This document shows, piece after piece, positions 1-8,305 of a stretch of 43,717 bases of DNA (position 1 is its first letter; each line of letters begins with the position of its first letter). Under the pieces are notes generated by a model. That model was not told where the DNA came from. It made no database searches and saw nothing but the letters and a program-made list of their open reading frames with translations. Position numbers and translations under genes: made by a program. Source of the DNA: an uncultured Candidatus Saccharibacteria bacterium (lineage in GTDB: Bacteria > Patescibacteriota > Saccharimonadia > Saccharimonadales > Saccharimonadaceae); assembly GCA_938042055.1 (NCBI GenBank), contig CALIRX010000020.1, forward strand, positions 1 through 43,717, in the 5' to 3' direction.

Positions 1-813
<813 letters not shown>

Positions 814-880
814 ATCTACTTTGTATCAAAGTATTAAGGCTCTACAAAAATATAAACTGACGATGATATTGCACAATCAA

Positions 881-894
881 ATTGTTAAAGTTCA
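881..894 (-). promoter_or_regulatory. boxA-like antitermination site in the rRNA leader
   Basis: On the minus strand the leader reads TGAACTTTAACAAT, close to the bacterial boxA consensus TGCTCTTTAACA, about 70 nt before the 16S 5' end. NusB/NusE binding at such a site is known for rRNA operons; here it is inferred from sequence and position only. Confidence 0.55.
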
Positions 895-983
895 TCTTAA
901 GTCAGACTGAAGTATGATTTACCTCGCTTTACAGATTGTAAATCGTTGCTTAACTCGCACTCCAGCAACCAGACTTGTTACTA

Positions 984-1012
984 ATCTTACAGTATATAAT
1001 TGCCTAGGTCAA
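984..1012 (-). promoter_or_regulatory. Promoter of the rRNA operon
   Basis: The minus strand shows TTGACC (1012-1007), a 17-nt spacer and TAAGAT (989-984). Transcription would start near 977, giving a leader of about 165 nt before 16S. No other gene lies between. The -35 box is only 13 nt from the stop codon of the PAP2-like gene. Confidence 0.75.
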
Positions 1013-1025
1013 TAGATTTTTACAA

Positions 1026-1457
1026 TTATTTTGTTGCGAAAAATACAACGGCAGCTACAACCATACCAATAGTCGCCCCAGCCGCCACTTCTACAGGGGT
1101 GTGACCATGAGCAACGCGAAGTTTTTTCAACTTGCTACCCTGCTCTGAAATTAACTTATTAAGCGTTTCACCTTGCATTCCAGACGAATAGCGAACCATC
1201 ATAGCATCATACATTACTATAATAGCCAGCCAAGTAGCTAGTCCAAATACAGAACTATCCCAGCCATCTTGTAGCCCCAGAAATACCGCCAACGATACAA
1301 CAATCGCACTATGAGCGCTTGGCATACCTCCGGATAGGAGTATTTTCGGGTTTGTATCACCGCTAAATACTCGACGATTACGCCCCATGAGATGAAACAC
1401 TTGCTTCAACCCTTGGGATATCGCCCATGCGATTACTGGAACTATCAAGACCTTCAC
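1026..1457 (-). CDS. Divergent PAP2 family (YuiD/DUF212-like) membrane protein
   Basis: This 143-residue membrane protein matches the divergent PAP2/DUF212 family: a conserved GGMPSAHSA signature near residues 43-51, a GLQDGWDSSVFG segment, and a later GHTPVEVAAGA motif near 117-127, with hydrophobic segments at both ends. Family members are related to acid phosphatases and phosphatidate phosphatases, but the substrate of this branch is not established. The start is a GTG two bases after the gyrA stop codon, so it is the third gene of the gyrB-gyrA operon and is probably translated by coupling; the nearest GAGG lies about 13 nt upstream. No terminator is visible between its stop and the 16S promoter. 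Confidence 0.85.
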   Translation of the reverse strand: MKVLIVPVIAWAISQGLKQVFHLMGRNRRVFSGDTNPKILLSGGMPSAHSAIVVSLAVFLGLQDGWDSSVFGLATWLAIIVMYDAMMVRYSSGMQGETLNKLISEQGSKLKKLRVAHGHTPVEVAAGATIGMVVAAVVFFATK

Positions 1458-1459
1458 TA

Positions 1460-3958
1460 TTAATTATCCTCATCCTGCGGGCGATCCGCCATCAAGCCGA
1501 TTGACGAAACAGCGTCGCCGTCAGATAGACGCATAATCGTCACACCCTGGGTCGTCCTACCGAGCAATTTAATATCACTCAAGCCCAGGCGGATAGTTTG
1601 ACCATTCTGAGAAACCAATAACGCCTCTGTTATTTCTGGGTCGATAGTCTGCACAGAGATAATCGGACCAGTTTTTGCAGTTACAACTGCGGCTTTTATG
1701 CCAACTCCGCCACGTTTATGACTTGGGAAATTCGATACCTTTGTGCGTTTACCGAAGCCTTTTTCGCTAACCACCAGCAAGGTTTGGTCGTCACCCGTAA
1801 CGATATCCATACCAACAACAGAGTCATTTGGACGCAGTCTTACACCACGAACACCACGAGCTGATCTACCCATTGGGCGCGTATCTTTCTCGTTAAAGCG
1901 AATGGCTTGTCCTGCAGATGTAGATATAATCACATCATTTTCGCCAGTCGTCCTCTTTATCCAGCGCAGCTCATCGCCCTCATCCAATTTAATAGCAATC
2001 AATCCATTCGTACGGACATTGGCGTAATCTTTCACAGGAGTTTTCTTAACTGTACCCTTCTTTGTCGCCATGAATAGATATCCGTCTTCGTTGGCGTTCT
2101 TTTCGTGCTTGATAATTGCCGTTATCTTCTCTTCTGGCTGAAGTTGCAATAAGTTAACCGCAGCAACGCCTTTCGCGCTTAGGCTAGCAGCTGGCACTTC
2201 GTAAGCCTTCAAGCGGAAGATCCTACCCATATTAGTGAAGAATAGCAAATAATCATGCGAACTCGCCTGGACAACTTGATCAATGACATCTTCTTCCTTA
2301 GTCGTCATTCCACGCTTGCCCTTACCGCCACGATTTTGCCTACGATAATCACTTACTAAGGTTCGCTTGATGTAATTTTCGCTTGTAAGTAGAATTACCG
2401 ACTCTTCCTCTGGAATTAGCTCTTCATCGGAGAATTTTCCTAGTTCGTGATTAATGATCTTACTGCGCCTATCATCACCATACTTTTCTTTCATAGCAAG
2501 CAACTCTTCCTTAACGACACGCAAAATTTCGTTCTCGTCAGCCAGAATTGCCTCCAGCTTCTTAATCAGTTCATGAAGTTGCTTCAATTCTTCTTCAATC
2601 TTGTCGCGCTCCAATCCCTGTAATCGTCGTAGTTGCATCGCCAAAATTGCGGCCGCTTGAATTTCCGACAGACCAAATCGCTCCATCAAACGCTTGTCGG
2701 CATCGTCATAACTTTCGCGAATTGTCTTGATCACCTCATCGATATGATCAAGCGCAATCTTCAATCCTTCCAAAATATGCGCCCGCTCTTTAGCCTTTCG
2801 AAGTTCAAACTCAGTCCTGCGTCGAATAACGCCTTGACGATGCTTAATAAACTCCGCCAAAATCTCTTTTAAGCCCATAACCTTAGGCTGAATACCATTA
2901 ACCAAAGCCAGGACATTATAATGGAATGATGTTTGTAATCCAGTCAATTTATACAATTGGTTAAGAATCTTCTTTGGATAAGCATCTTTCTTCAATTCAA
3001 CGACAACTCGAACCTTACCGCGAGCACTTTCATCTCGCGCATCGGCAATGTGCGTTATTTTTTTAGCAAGGACAAGTTCTCGAACCTTATCAACAAAGCC
3101 CTCTTTACTCATACCATACGGAACTTCGGTAATTATAATACTGTAACGGCCATTTTTACGCTCTTCAATCGACGCAACCGCACGAATCGTAACTGAGCCA
3201 CGCCCAGTTTCATATGCTTGACGCATTGGCGCGCCACCATAAACTTCCGCACCCGTCGGAAAATCAGGGCCCTTAATGTGCGTCAATAGTTCGTCCAGTG
3301 TAATTTCAGGATTATCTATTTGAGCAACTGTAGCGTCAACCACCTCGCCAAGGTTGTGCGGCGGAATATTCGTTGCCATACCAACAGCAATACCCATCTG
3401 ACCATTCAACAGTATATTTGGAACGGCCGACGGCAAAACCACCGGCTCTTTCTCTGTTCCGTCGAAGTTATCACGAAAATCAACAGTTTCTTTGTCGATG
3501 TCAGACAGCAACTCGCCGCCAATTTTATCCATTCGCGCCTCGGTATAACGAGAAGCCGCTGGCTCATCACCGTCCATAGAACCGAAGTTACCCTGACCTT
3601 CAACCAGCGTATAACGCATCTTCCAAGGTTGGGCCAAGTTCACCATGGCATCATAAATTGATGAGTCACCGTGCGGGTGGTAGTTGCCCATCACTTCACC
3701 GACGATCTTTGCCGACTTCACTGTAGCGTGAGGAGCGCGCCAACCGTTCTTATTCATCGCATACAAAATACGGCGATTAACAGGCTTCAGCCCGTCACGA
3801 ACATCCGGCAAAGCACGGTCAATAATAACCGACATGGAGTATTTAAGGAAGGAATCTTCCATAACACGCTCAACTGTAGACTTTTCAATACCGCGAACTT
3901 CTGGCTCTTCGTTCAGAATTTCCGGTTCTACTATATTTTTATTGTCATTGTCCGCCAT
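1460..3958 (-). CDS. gyrA: DNA gyrase subunit A
   Basis: This is a full-length 832-residue gyrase A subunit, the breakage-reunion half of the A2B2 enzyme that introduces negative supercoils. The catalytic tyrosine is Tyr138 in AASRYTEAR. The quinolone-resistance region reads HPHGDSSIYD (94-103) and keeps Ser99 and Asp103, the residues equivalent to E. coli Ser83 and Asp87, so no classical resistance change is present. The C-terminal wrapping domain carries a GyrA-box, QNRGGKGKRG, near residue 540, which separates it from ParC/topoisomerase IV. The start ATG has a strong Shine-Dalgarno (AAGGAGGAG) and lies 9 nt after gyrB. An acidic N-terminal extension of about 25 residues precedes the conserved core. 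Confidence 0.98.
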   Translation of the reverse strand: MADNDNKNIVEPEILNEEPEVRGIEKSTVERVMEDSFLKYSMSVIIDRALPDVRDGLKPVNRRILYAMNKNGWRAPHATVKSAKIVGEVMGNYHPHGDSSIYDAMVNLAQPWKMRYTLVEGQGNFGSMDGDEPAASRYTEARMDKIGGELLSDIDKETVDFRDNFDGTEKEPVVLPSAVPNILLNGQMGIAVGMATNIPPHNLGEVVDATVAQIDNPEITLDELLTHIKGPDFPTGAEVYGGAPMRQAYETGRGSVTIRAVASIEERKNGRYSIIITEVPYGMSKEGFVDKVRELVLAKKITHIADARDESARGKVRVVVELKKDAYPKKILNQLYKLTGLQTSFHYNVLALVNGIQPKVMGLKEILAEFIKHRQGVIRRRTEFELRKAKERAHILEGLKIALDHIDEVIKTIRESYDDADKRLMERFGLSEIQAAAILAMQLRRLQGLERDKIEEELKQLHELIKKLEAILADENEILRVVKEELLAMKEKYGDDRRSKIINHELGKFSDEELIPEEESVILLTSENYIKRTLVSDYRRQNRGGKGKRGMTTKEEDVIDQVVQASSHDYLLFFTNMGRIFRLKAYEVPAASLSAKGVAAVNLLQLQPEEKITAIIKHEKNANEDGYLFMATKKGTVKKTPVKDYANVRTNGLIAIKLDEGDELRWIKRTTGENDVIISTSAGQAIRFNEKDTRPMGRSARGVRGVRLRPNDSVVGMDIVTGDDQTLLVVSEKGFGKRTKVSNFPSHKRGGVGIKAAVVTAKTGPIISVQTIDPEITEALLVSQNGQTIRLGLSDIKLLGRTTQGVTIMRLSDGDAVSSIGLMADRPQDEDN

Positions 3959-3967
3959 ATCTCCTCC

Positions 3968-5956
3968 TTAAAAGTCCAAATCTTCCACATTAACCTTAGC
4001 GGCATTTGTTTGAATAAAATTTTTCCTCAATTCTACACTATCACCCATAAGCTTCGTAAATATTGCGTCTGCCCGTTCTGCGTCCTCAATATTAACCTTC
4101 ACTAATGTTCGATTTTCTGGATTCATAGTCGTCTCCCATAATTGAGCGGCATCCATCTCACCAAGACCCTTAAATCGTTGCTGCGCCGTGTAGCCCGCCT
4201 GCTTAAATTTCTCAACATTTTCATCAATCTTTACACCAGCAGCCTTGCGCTCATTGATCTTTTCGTTCAATTTTTGCTCGAGGGCGACTTCATCATAAAC
4301 GTAATCTATCTTACGATTACTGCCAGTTCCTCTACTCAACCCGAACAGAGGCGGCTTCGCCAGATACACGTGGCCCGCTTCAATCACTTCAGACATATAT
4401 CGGAAGAAGAATGTCATCAAAAGCGTAGAGATATGTGCACCGTCAACATCGGCATCTGTCATAAATATAATCTTGTCGTAACGAATGCCACTGATATCAA
4501 ATTGGTCGCCAATTCCAACGCCCATAGCCTTAATCAACGAAACAATTTCAGCATTAGCAAACATCTTGTCAAACCTTGCGCGCTCAGTATTCAGCACCTT
4601 ACCGCGAAGAGGAAGAACGGCCTGAATAGTCGAATCGCGGCCATCCTTAGCAGAACCCGCAGCCGAATTACCCTCGACAATAAATAATTCACAATCTTTT
4701 CGGTTGCGAGATGAGCAATCCGTCAATTTAGACGGCAAGTTTAAGCCTTCAAATGCTCCCTTACGGATAACGTTGTCGCGCGCAGCCCTTGCTGCCTTAC
4801 GAGCTCGTGCCGCCAGCGTAGCCTTGCCGACAACCTTCTTAGCCGTAGCTGGATTTTCCTCCAAGTAATACGCAAAATATTCGCTCATCACCTGGTCGAC
4901 ATAGCGGCGCATCTCTGGATTACCAAGTTTATTCTTAGTCTGACCTTCAAACTGAGGATCTGGCAACTTCACCAAAATAACCGCCGTCAAACCTTCACGG
5001 ATGTCATCACCAGTTAGATTATCCTCTTTTTCTTTCAGTAAGCTATTCTTACGAGCATAATCATTAATTACACGCGTGAGGGCTGTTCGGAAACCAACCA
5101 AATGAGTACCACCATCAGGAGTTAAGACGTTATTGGCAAATGGCTTTACCACTTCAGCGTAAGTGTCGTTATACTGAACCGCAATCTCCACCATACAATC
5201 TTCAACCTGCTTCTCGACGTAAAATATATCGTCCGATAAAACATCCTTGCCAATATTCAGGTTTTTTACATAGCTCTGAATACCGCCCTCAAAGTAGAAA
5301 GCTTTTCGTTCGCCAGTTCGCTCATCAATAACCGACGTGTGAATGCCTTTCGTAAGGTACGCCTGATGACGAAGATAATTAACAACCCATTTATAGTCAA
5401 AATTAACCGTCTCCTTAAAGATGGTTGGGTCTGGATAAAATGTAATTGTCGTTCCAGAATCATCAGACTTTCCAACTACTTCTAATTCTGTCTGAGGCAC
5501 GCCTGTTGCGTATTCTTGGCGATAGATTTTACCATTCTTCCTAACTTCAGCAATCATCCGCGTAGACAATGCATTCACAACACTAGAACCAACACCGTGA
5601 AGTCCAGATGAAACTTTATAGCCGCCGCCACCAAACTTACCACCGGCGTGCAAGATTGTTAATACCGTCTCCAGTGTACTCTTACCCGTCTTTGGATGCT
5701 TATCGACAGGAATACCACGACCGTCATCAGACACTCGAACACCACCATCCTTTAACAAAGTTACTTCGACCTTTGTAGCATAACCAGCGATTGCCTCGTC
5801 AATTGAGTTATCGGCAATCTCCTTAATCAAGTGATGTACACCCTCATACCCCGTACTACCGATGTACATTCCTGGACGCTTACGAACCGGCTCAAGACCC
5901 TCTAGGACCTGGATTTGTGAGCCATCATAAGATTGTTCATTTGTTTGTTTAGCCAT
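3968..5956 (-). CDS. gyrB: DNA gyrase subunit B
   Basis: This is the ATPase subunit of gyrase, 662 residues from the chosen start, close to the usual 640-residue compact GyrB. The GHKL ATPase part shows EIADNSIDEA and GLHGVGSSVV motifs. The TOPRIM domain has EGNSAAGSAK and DADVDGAHI, which bind the catalytic magnesium. A longer frame opens at 5998, but the promoter (-10 at 6008-6003) places transcription start near 5996. The ATG at 5956 therefore fits better; it follows GAGGGAGAT, and its product begins MAKQTNEQSYDGSQIQ. It is the first gene of gyrB-gyrA-PAP2 and lies upstream of an rRNA gene on the same strand. Confidence 0.97.
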   Translation of the reverse strand: MAKQTNEQSYDGSQIQVLEGLEPVRKRPGMYIGSTGYEGVHHLIKEIADNSIDEAIAGYATKVEVTLLKDGGVRVSDDGRGIPVDKHPKTGKSTLETVLTILHAGGKFGGGGYKVSSGLHGVGSSVVNALSTRMIAEVRKNGKIYRQEYATGVPQTELEVVGKSDDSGTTITFYPDPTIFKETVNFDYKWVVNYLRHQAYLTKGIHTSVIDERTGERKAFYFEGGIQSYVKNLNIGKDVLSDDIFYVEKQVEDCMVEIAVQYNDTYAEVVKPFANNVLTPDGGTHLVGFRTALTRVINDYARKNSLLKEKEDNLTGDDIREGLTAVILVKLPDPQFEGQTKNKLGNPEMRRYVDQVMSEYFAYYLEENPATAKKVVGKATLAARARKAARAARDNVIRKGAFEGLNLPSKLTDCSSRNRKDCELFIVEGNSAAGSAKDGRDSTIQAVLPLRGKVLNTERARFDKMFANAEIVSLIKAMGVGIGDQFDISGIRYDKIIFMTDADVDGAHISTLLMTFFFRYMSEVIEAGHVYLAKPPLFGLSRGTGSNRKIDYVYDEVALEQKLNEKINERKAAGVKIDENVEKFKQAGYTAQQRFKGLGEMDAAQLWETTMNPENRTLVKVNIEDAERADAIFTKLMGDSVELRKNFIQTNAAKVNVEDLDF

Positions 5957-6002
5957 ATCTCCCTCACTATTATCTGAATTATCAGCTCTTTTCAACAACC
6001 TT

Positions 6003-6031
6003 ATTATACATCAAAATAGATATATTCTCAA
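6003..6031 (-). promoter_or_regulatory. Promoter of the gyrB-gyrA operon
   Basis: The minus strand has TTGAGA (6031-6026), a 17-nt spacer and a perfect TATAAT (6008-6003). The predicted start site near 5996 gives a leader of about 40 nt to the gyrB ATG at 5956, with a good Shine-Dalgarno in between. Confidence 0.75.
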
Positions 6032-6106
6032 ACTATTTACTTTTTTAGTATGCTTATGCTAAAGTTAGATTAAAGTTATATAACAACAAAAATAAAAGAG
6101 GTCAAA

Positions 6107-7711
6107 ATGTTCAAAAAAATTATCTCGCGCCTACCATACAGCCCTTCAATGATCCACAGTTTGGGCTTTTGTGCGAAACGCTTACGTAAGGAAGAAGCTA
6201 CTCGAAAGATCGGGCTTATCTTAACTGCCCTAGCGCTTATTGTGCAATCTTTCACTGTTTTTTCACCGCCAGAATCAGCCAACGCAGCAGATTCCAGCGA
6301 CCTCATTTACGGCGGAATTTCTAGCGGCCAACAACTAATGGCTCATTATGACGCGAACACAAATAATATTCACGACCTCTACGATCATCTTGGTATTAGC
6401 CGCTCCGATTTGGTAGCGGCAACTGGTAATCTTCAGACCTTAAATAGCAATATGGGCACCTACTCATGGGGACTTACACCTCACTTTGGCGCAGCAAGAG
6501 GTGAAGGATCTTACGTAGTTCGTACATCACAAGGCAGTGCTCGCACTTTCTACTATCGACCTCACAACCTCTGGGGCAGCTTCTCATATAGAGCATTCGT
6601 TGGATATTCAGCTGGAACCGGATGGTTTGCAATCATGCTTAACTGCGGTAACCTAATCCTTAAAATCGCACCACCGAGCCATCAATGTCCAACTGGGCAA
6701 GTCGGCACATACCCAAACTGCTCTACTCCACCACAGCCAGTAGCTACGTGTAACGCCTTAGACATAAAGAAGAATGGCGATACATACCAATTTACCGCTA
6801 ACGCCAGCGCAGCCAACGGTGCTACAATTCAAAAATATGTATACAGTATTTATCGAGAAAACACCCTAGTTAAAACTATAGAAAGCAACGATAAAATCGT
6901 AACTTATACAGAGAAAACACCGGGATCATACAAAGTTGTTCTAACGGTAAAGAGTTCATTAGGCGATAAGACCTCAGACGCCTGCGTAAAGACATTTACT
7001 ATACCAGAGCCAGCAAGATGTCCTCAAAACCCTAAATTATTAAAGGACGATCCTCAATGCCAACCATGCCCAGGCGACTCTACTATATGGATTAACGATA
7101 GTCGATGCTCTGCCTCGTTCGTGCAGACAAAAACCGCAGTTAATCTTACCCAGAATAACGCCGACGCAACAACTACGGTTGCAAAATCTGGAGATCGAAT
7201 TACCTACACTCTTTCAGTAAAAAACAAAGGTCTTAAAGAGGAAGAATTTACATTCAAAGATCAAGTCAGCGATCTATTGGAATATGCAGACATATTCGAC
7301 GCTGGCGGCGGAACATTGACAGATGATAAAGGTGCTAGCGCGGGCAGCGGCAACGCAAAAGTTCTAGTATGGAACCCTATCAAGATCAAGCCAGGAGAAA
7401 CCCAGAAGCGCAGCTTTACCATCCAAATAAAGAACAGCATCCCGGCGATGGCTAGCGGTAAAAGTAATCCAATGTCTTATGACTGTAGGATTGATAACAC
7501 ATTTGGCAATACTGTCAGCACAAAAATTGACTGCCCTGCACCGAAAGTTATTGAACAAACCACTTCACAACTGCCAAAAACTGGTGCCAGCGAGAATATG
7601 ATGTTCGCAGGAATTATTGCAGCCGTGGTCGTATACTTCTACGCTAGATCACGTCAATTAAATAAAGAAGTTAGAATCATTCGGCGAGACATGTCCGCAG
7701 GAACTTTATAG
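6107..7711 (+). CDS. Exported cell-surface protein with LPKTG motif and C-terminal membrane anchor
   Basis: The protein has 534 residues and I do not recognise a named family for the whole. The N-terminus is a long basic region ending in a hydrophobic stretch (about 36-52) and a likely signal-peptidase site after ESANA (about residue 60). Residues 66-180 form a Trp/Tyr-rich domain. Next come a PKD-like beta-sandwich (about 220-305), a short Cys-rich linker (about 306-340), and a DUF11-like repeat (about 345-470) typical of surface stalks. The C-terminus has LPKTG, one membrane helix, and a tail of roughly 25 residues that is rich in Arg and Lys. The layout resembles a sortase substrate, but real sorting signals end in only a few residues, so it may simply be a membrane-anchored stalk. 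AGAGG sits before the ATG. The next gene starts 10 nt after its stop. Confidence 0.85.
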   Translation: MFKKIISRLPYSPSMIHSLGFCAKRLRKEEATRKIGLILTALALIVQSFTVFSPPESANAADSSDLIYGGISSGQQLMAHYDANTNNIHDLYDHLGISRSDLVAATGNLQTLNSNMGTYSWGLTPHFGAARGEGSYVVRTSQGSARTFYYRPHNLWGSFSYRAFVGYSAGTGWFAIMLNCGNLILKIAPPSHQCPTGQVGTYPNCSTPPQPVATCNALDIKKNGDTYQFTANASAANGATIQKYVYSIYRENTLVKTIESNDKIVTYTEKTPGSYKVVLTVKSSLGDKTSDACVKTFTIPEPARCPQNPKLLKDDPQCQPCPGDSTIWINDSRCSASFVQTKTAVNLTQNNADATTTVAKSGDRITYTLSVKNKGLKEEEFTFKDQVSDLLEYADIFDAGGGTLTDDKGASAGSGNAKVLVWNPIKIKPGETQKRSFTIQIKNSIPAMASGKSNPMSYDCRIDNTFGNTVSTKIDCPAPKVIEQTTSQLPKTGASENMMFAGIIAAVVVYFYARSRQLNKEVRIIRRDMSAGTL

Positions 7712-7721
7712 GAGGTGAAAA

Positions 7722-8291
7722 ATGAGTGAAAAATTAAAGTCTACCGTAGAGAATGCTGTCGACACCAGAGAATTAGCAGATTTAAGCAAAAAAAAAGCTG
7801 CTGAAATCGAAAGGTCTCTAGAAAAGGCGGTTGAAAAAGAAAAATCAAATGCCGAAAATGAAAATAGCATTAAACATGAGGCTATAGAAATTGCCGCCCG
7901 CCAAGAAAAGCGGCAAGAACAAAAAGAATCTAAAGAGATAAAAGAAGATAAGCCTCTTACAAAAAAAGATGTTGAAGCTTCATATAAGAAGACTTTGGAA
8001 AATGTACAAGACCAACTATCAGCTCCATCCAGAGCCTTCAGTAAGGTCATTCACAACCCAGTCGTCGAAAAGACTAGTGACGCAATTGGCAATACTGTTG
8101 CCCGCCCTAACTTAATCATTTCTGGCGCCTTAGGCGCAATAGCTTCTGTCATTGTGTATTTTATCGCCAAACGATACGGATATCTATTATCAGGGTCAGA
8201 AACTATTATCCTGTTTGTTGCCGGCTGGTCTATCGGCGCTGTTATTGAATACGCTCGAGTAGGGTTTATCAACAACAGGAAAAATAGCTAG
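7722..8291 (+). CDS. Coiled-coil membrane protein, function unknown
   Basis: This protein has 189 residues. About 1-120 is highly charged (Lys/Glu/Ala-rich, strongly helical, likely coiled coil). The C-terminal 65 residues hold two hydrophobic segments around a GSET turn and end in a basic RVGFINNRKNS tail. There is no signal peptide, so the coiled coil probably lies in the cytoplasm. Its Shine-Dalgarno (GGAGGTG) is among the strongest in the window. It starts 10 nt after the LPKTG protein, so the two are co-transcribed and may interact; the long cytoplasmic tail of that protein would be a natural contact point (inference). I see no enzymatic motif. Confidence 0.8.
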   Translation: MSEKLKSTVENAVDTRELADLSKKKAAEIERSLEKAVEKEKSNAENENSIKHEAIEIAARQEKRQEQKESKEIKEDKPLTKKDVEASYKKTLENVQDQLSAPSRAFSKVIHNPVVEKTSDAIGNTVARPNLIISGALGAIASVIVYFIAKRYGYLLSGSETIILFVAGWSIGAVIEYARVGFINNRKNS

Positions 8292-8305
8292 ATAGATGTT
8301 GAATC

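Noticed and set aside
5957..5998. 14-codon N-terminal extension of GyrB
   Set aside because: Its ATG coincides with the predicted transcription start; the downstream ATG at 5956 has a Shine-Dalgarno and the conserved N-terminus.
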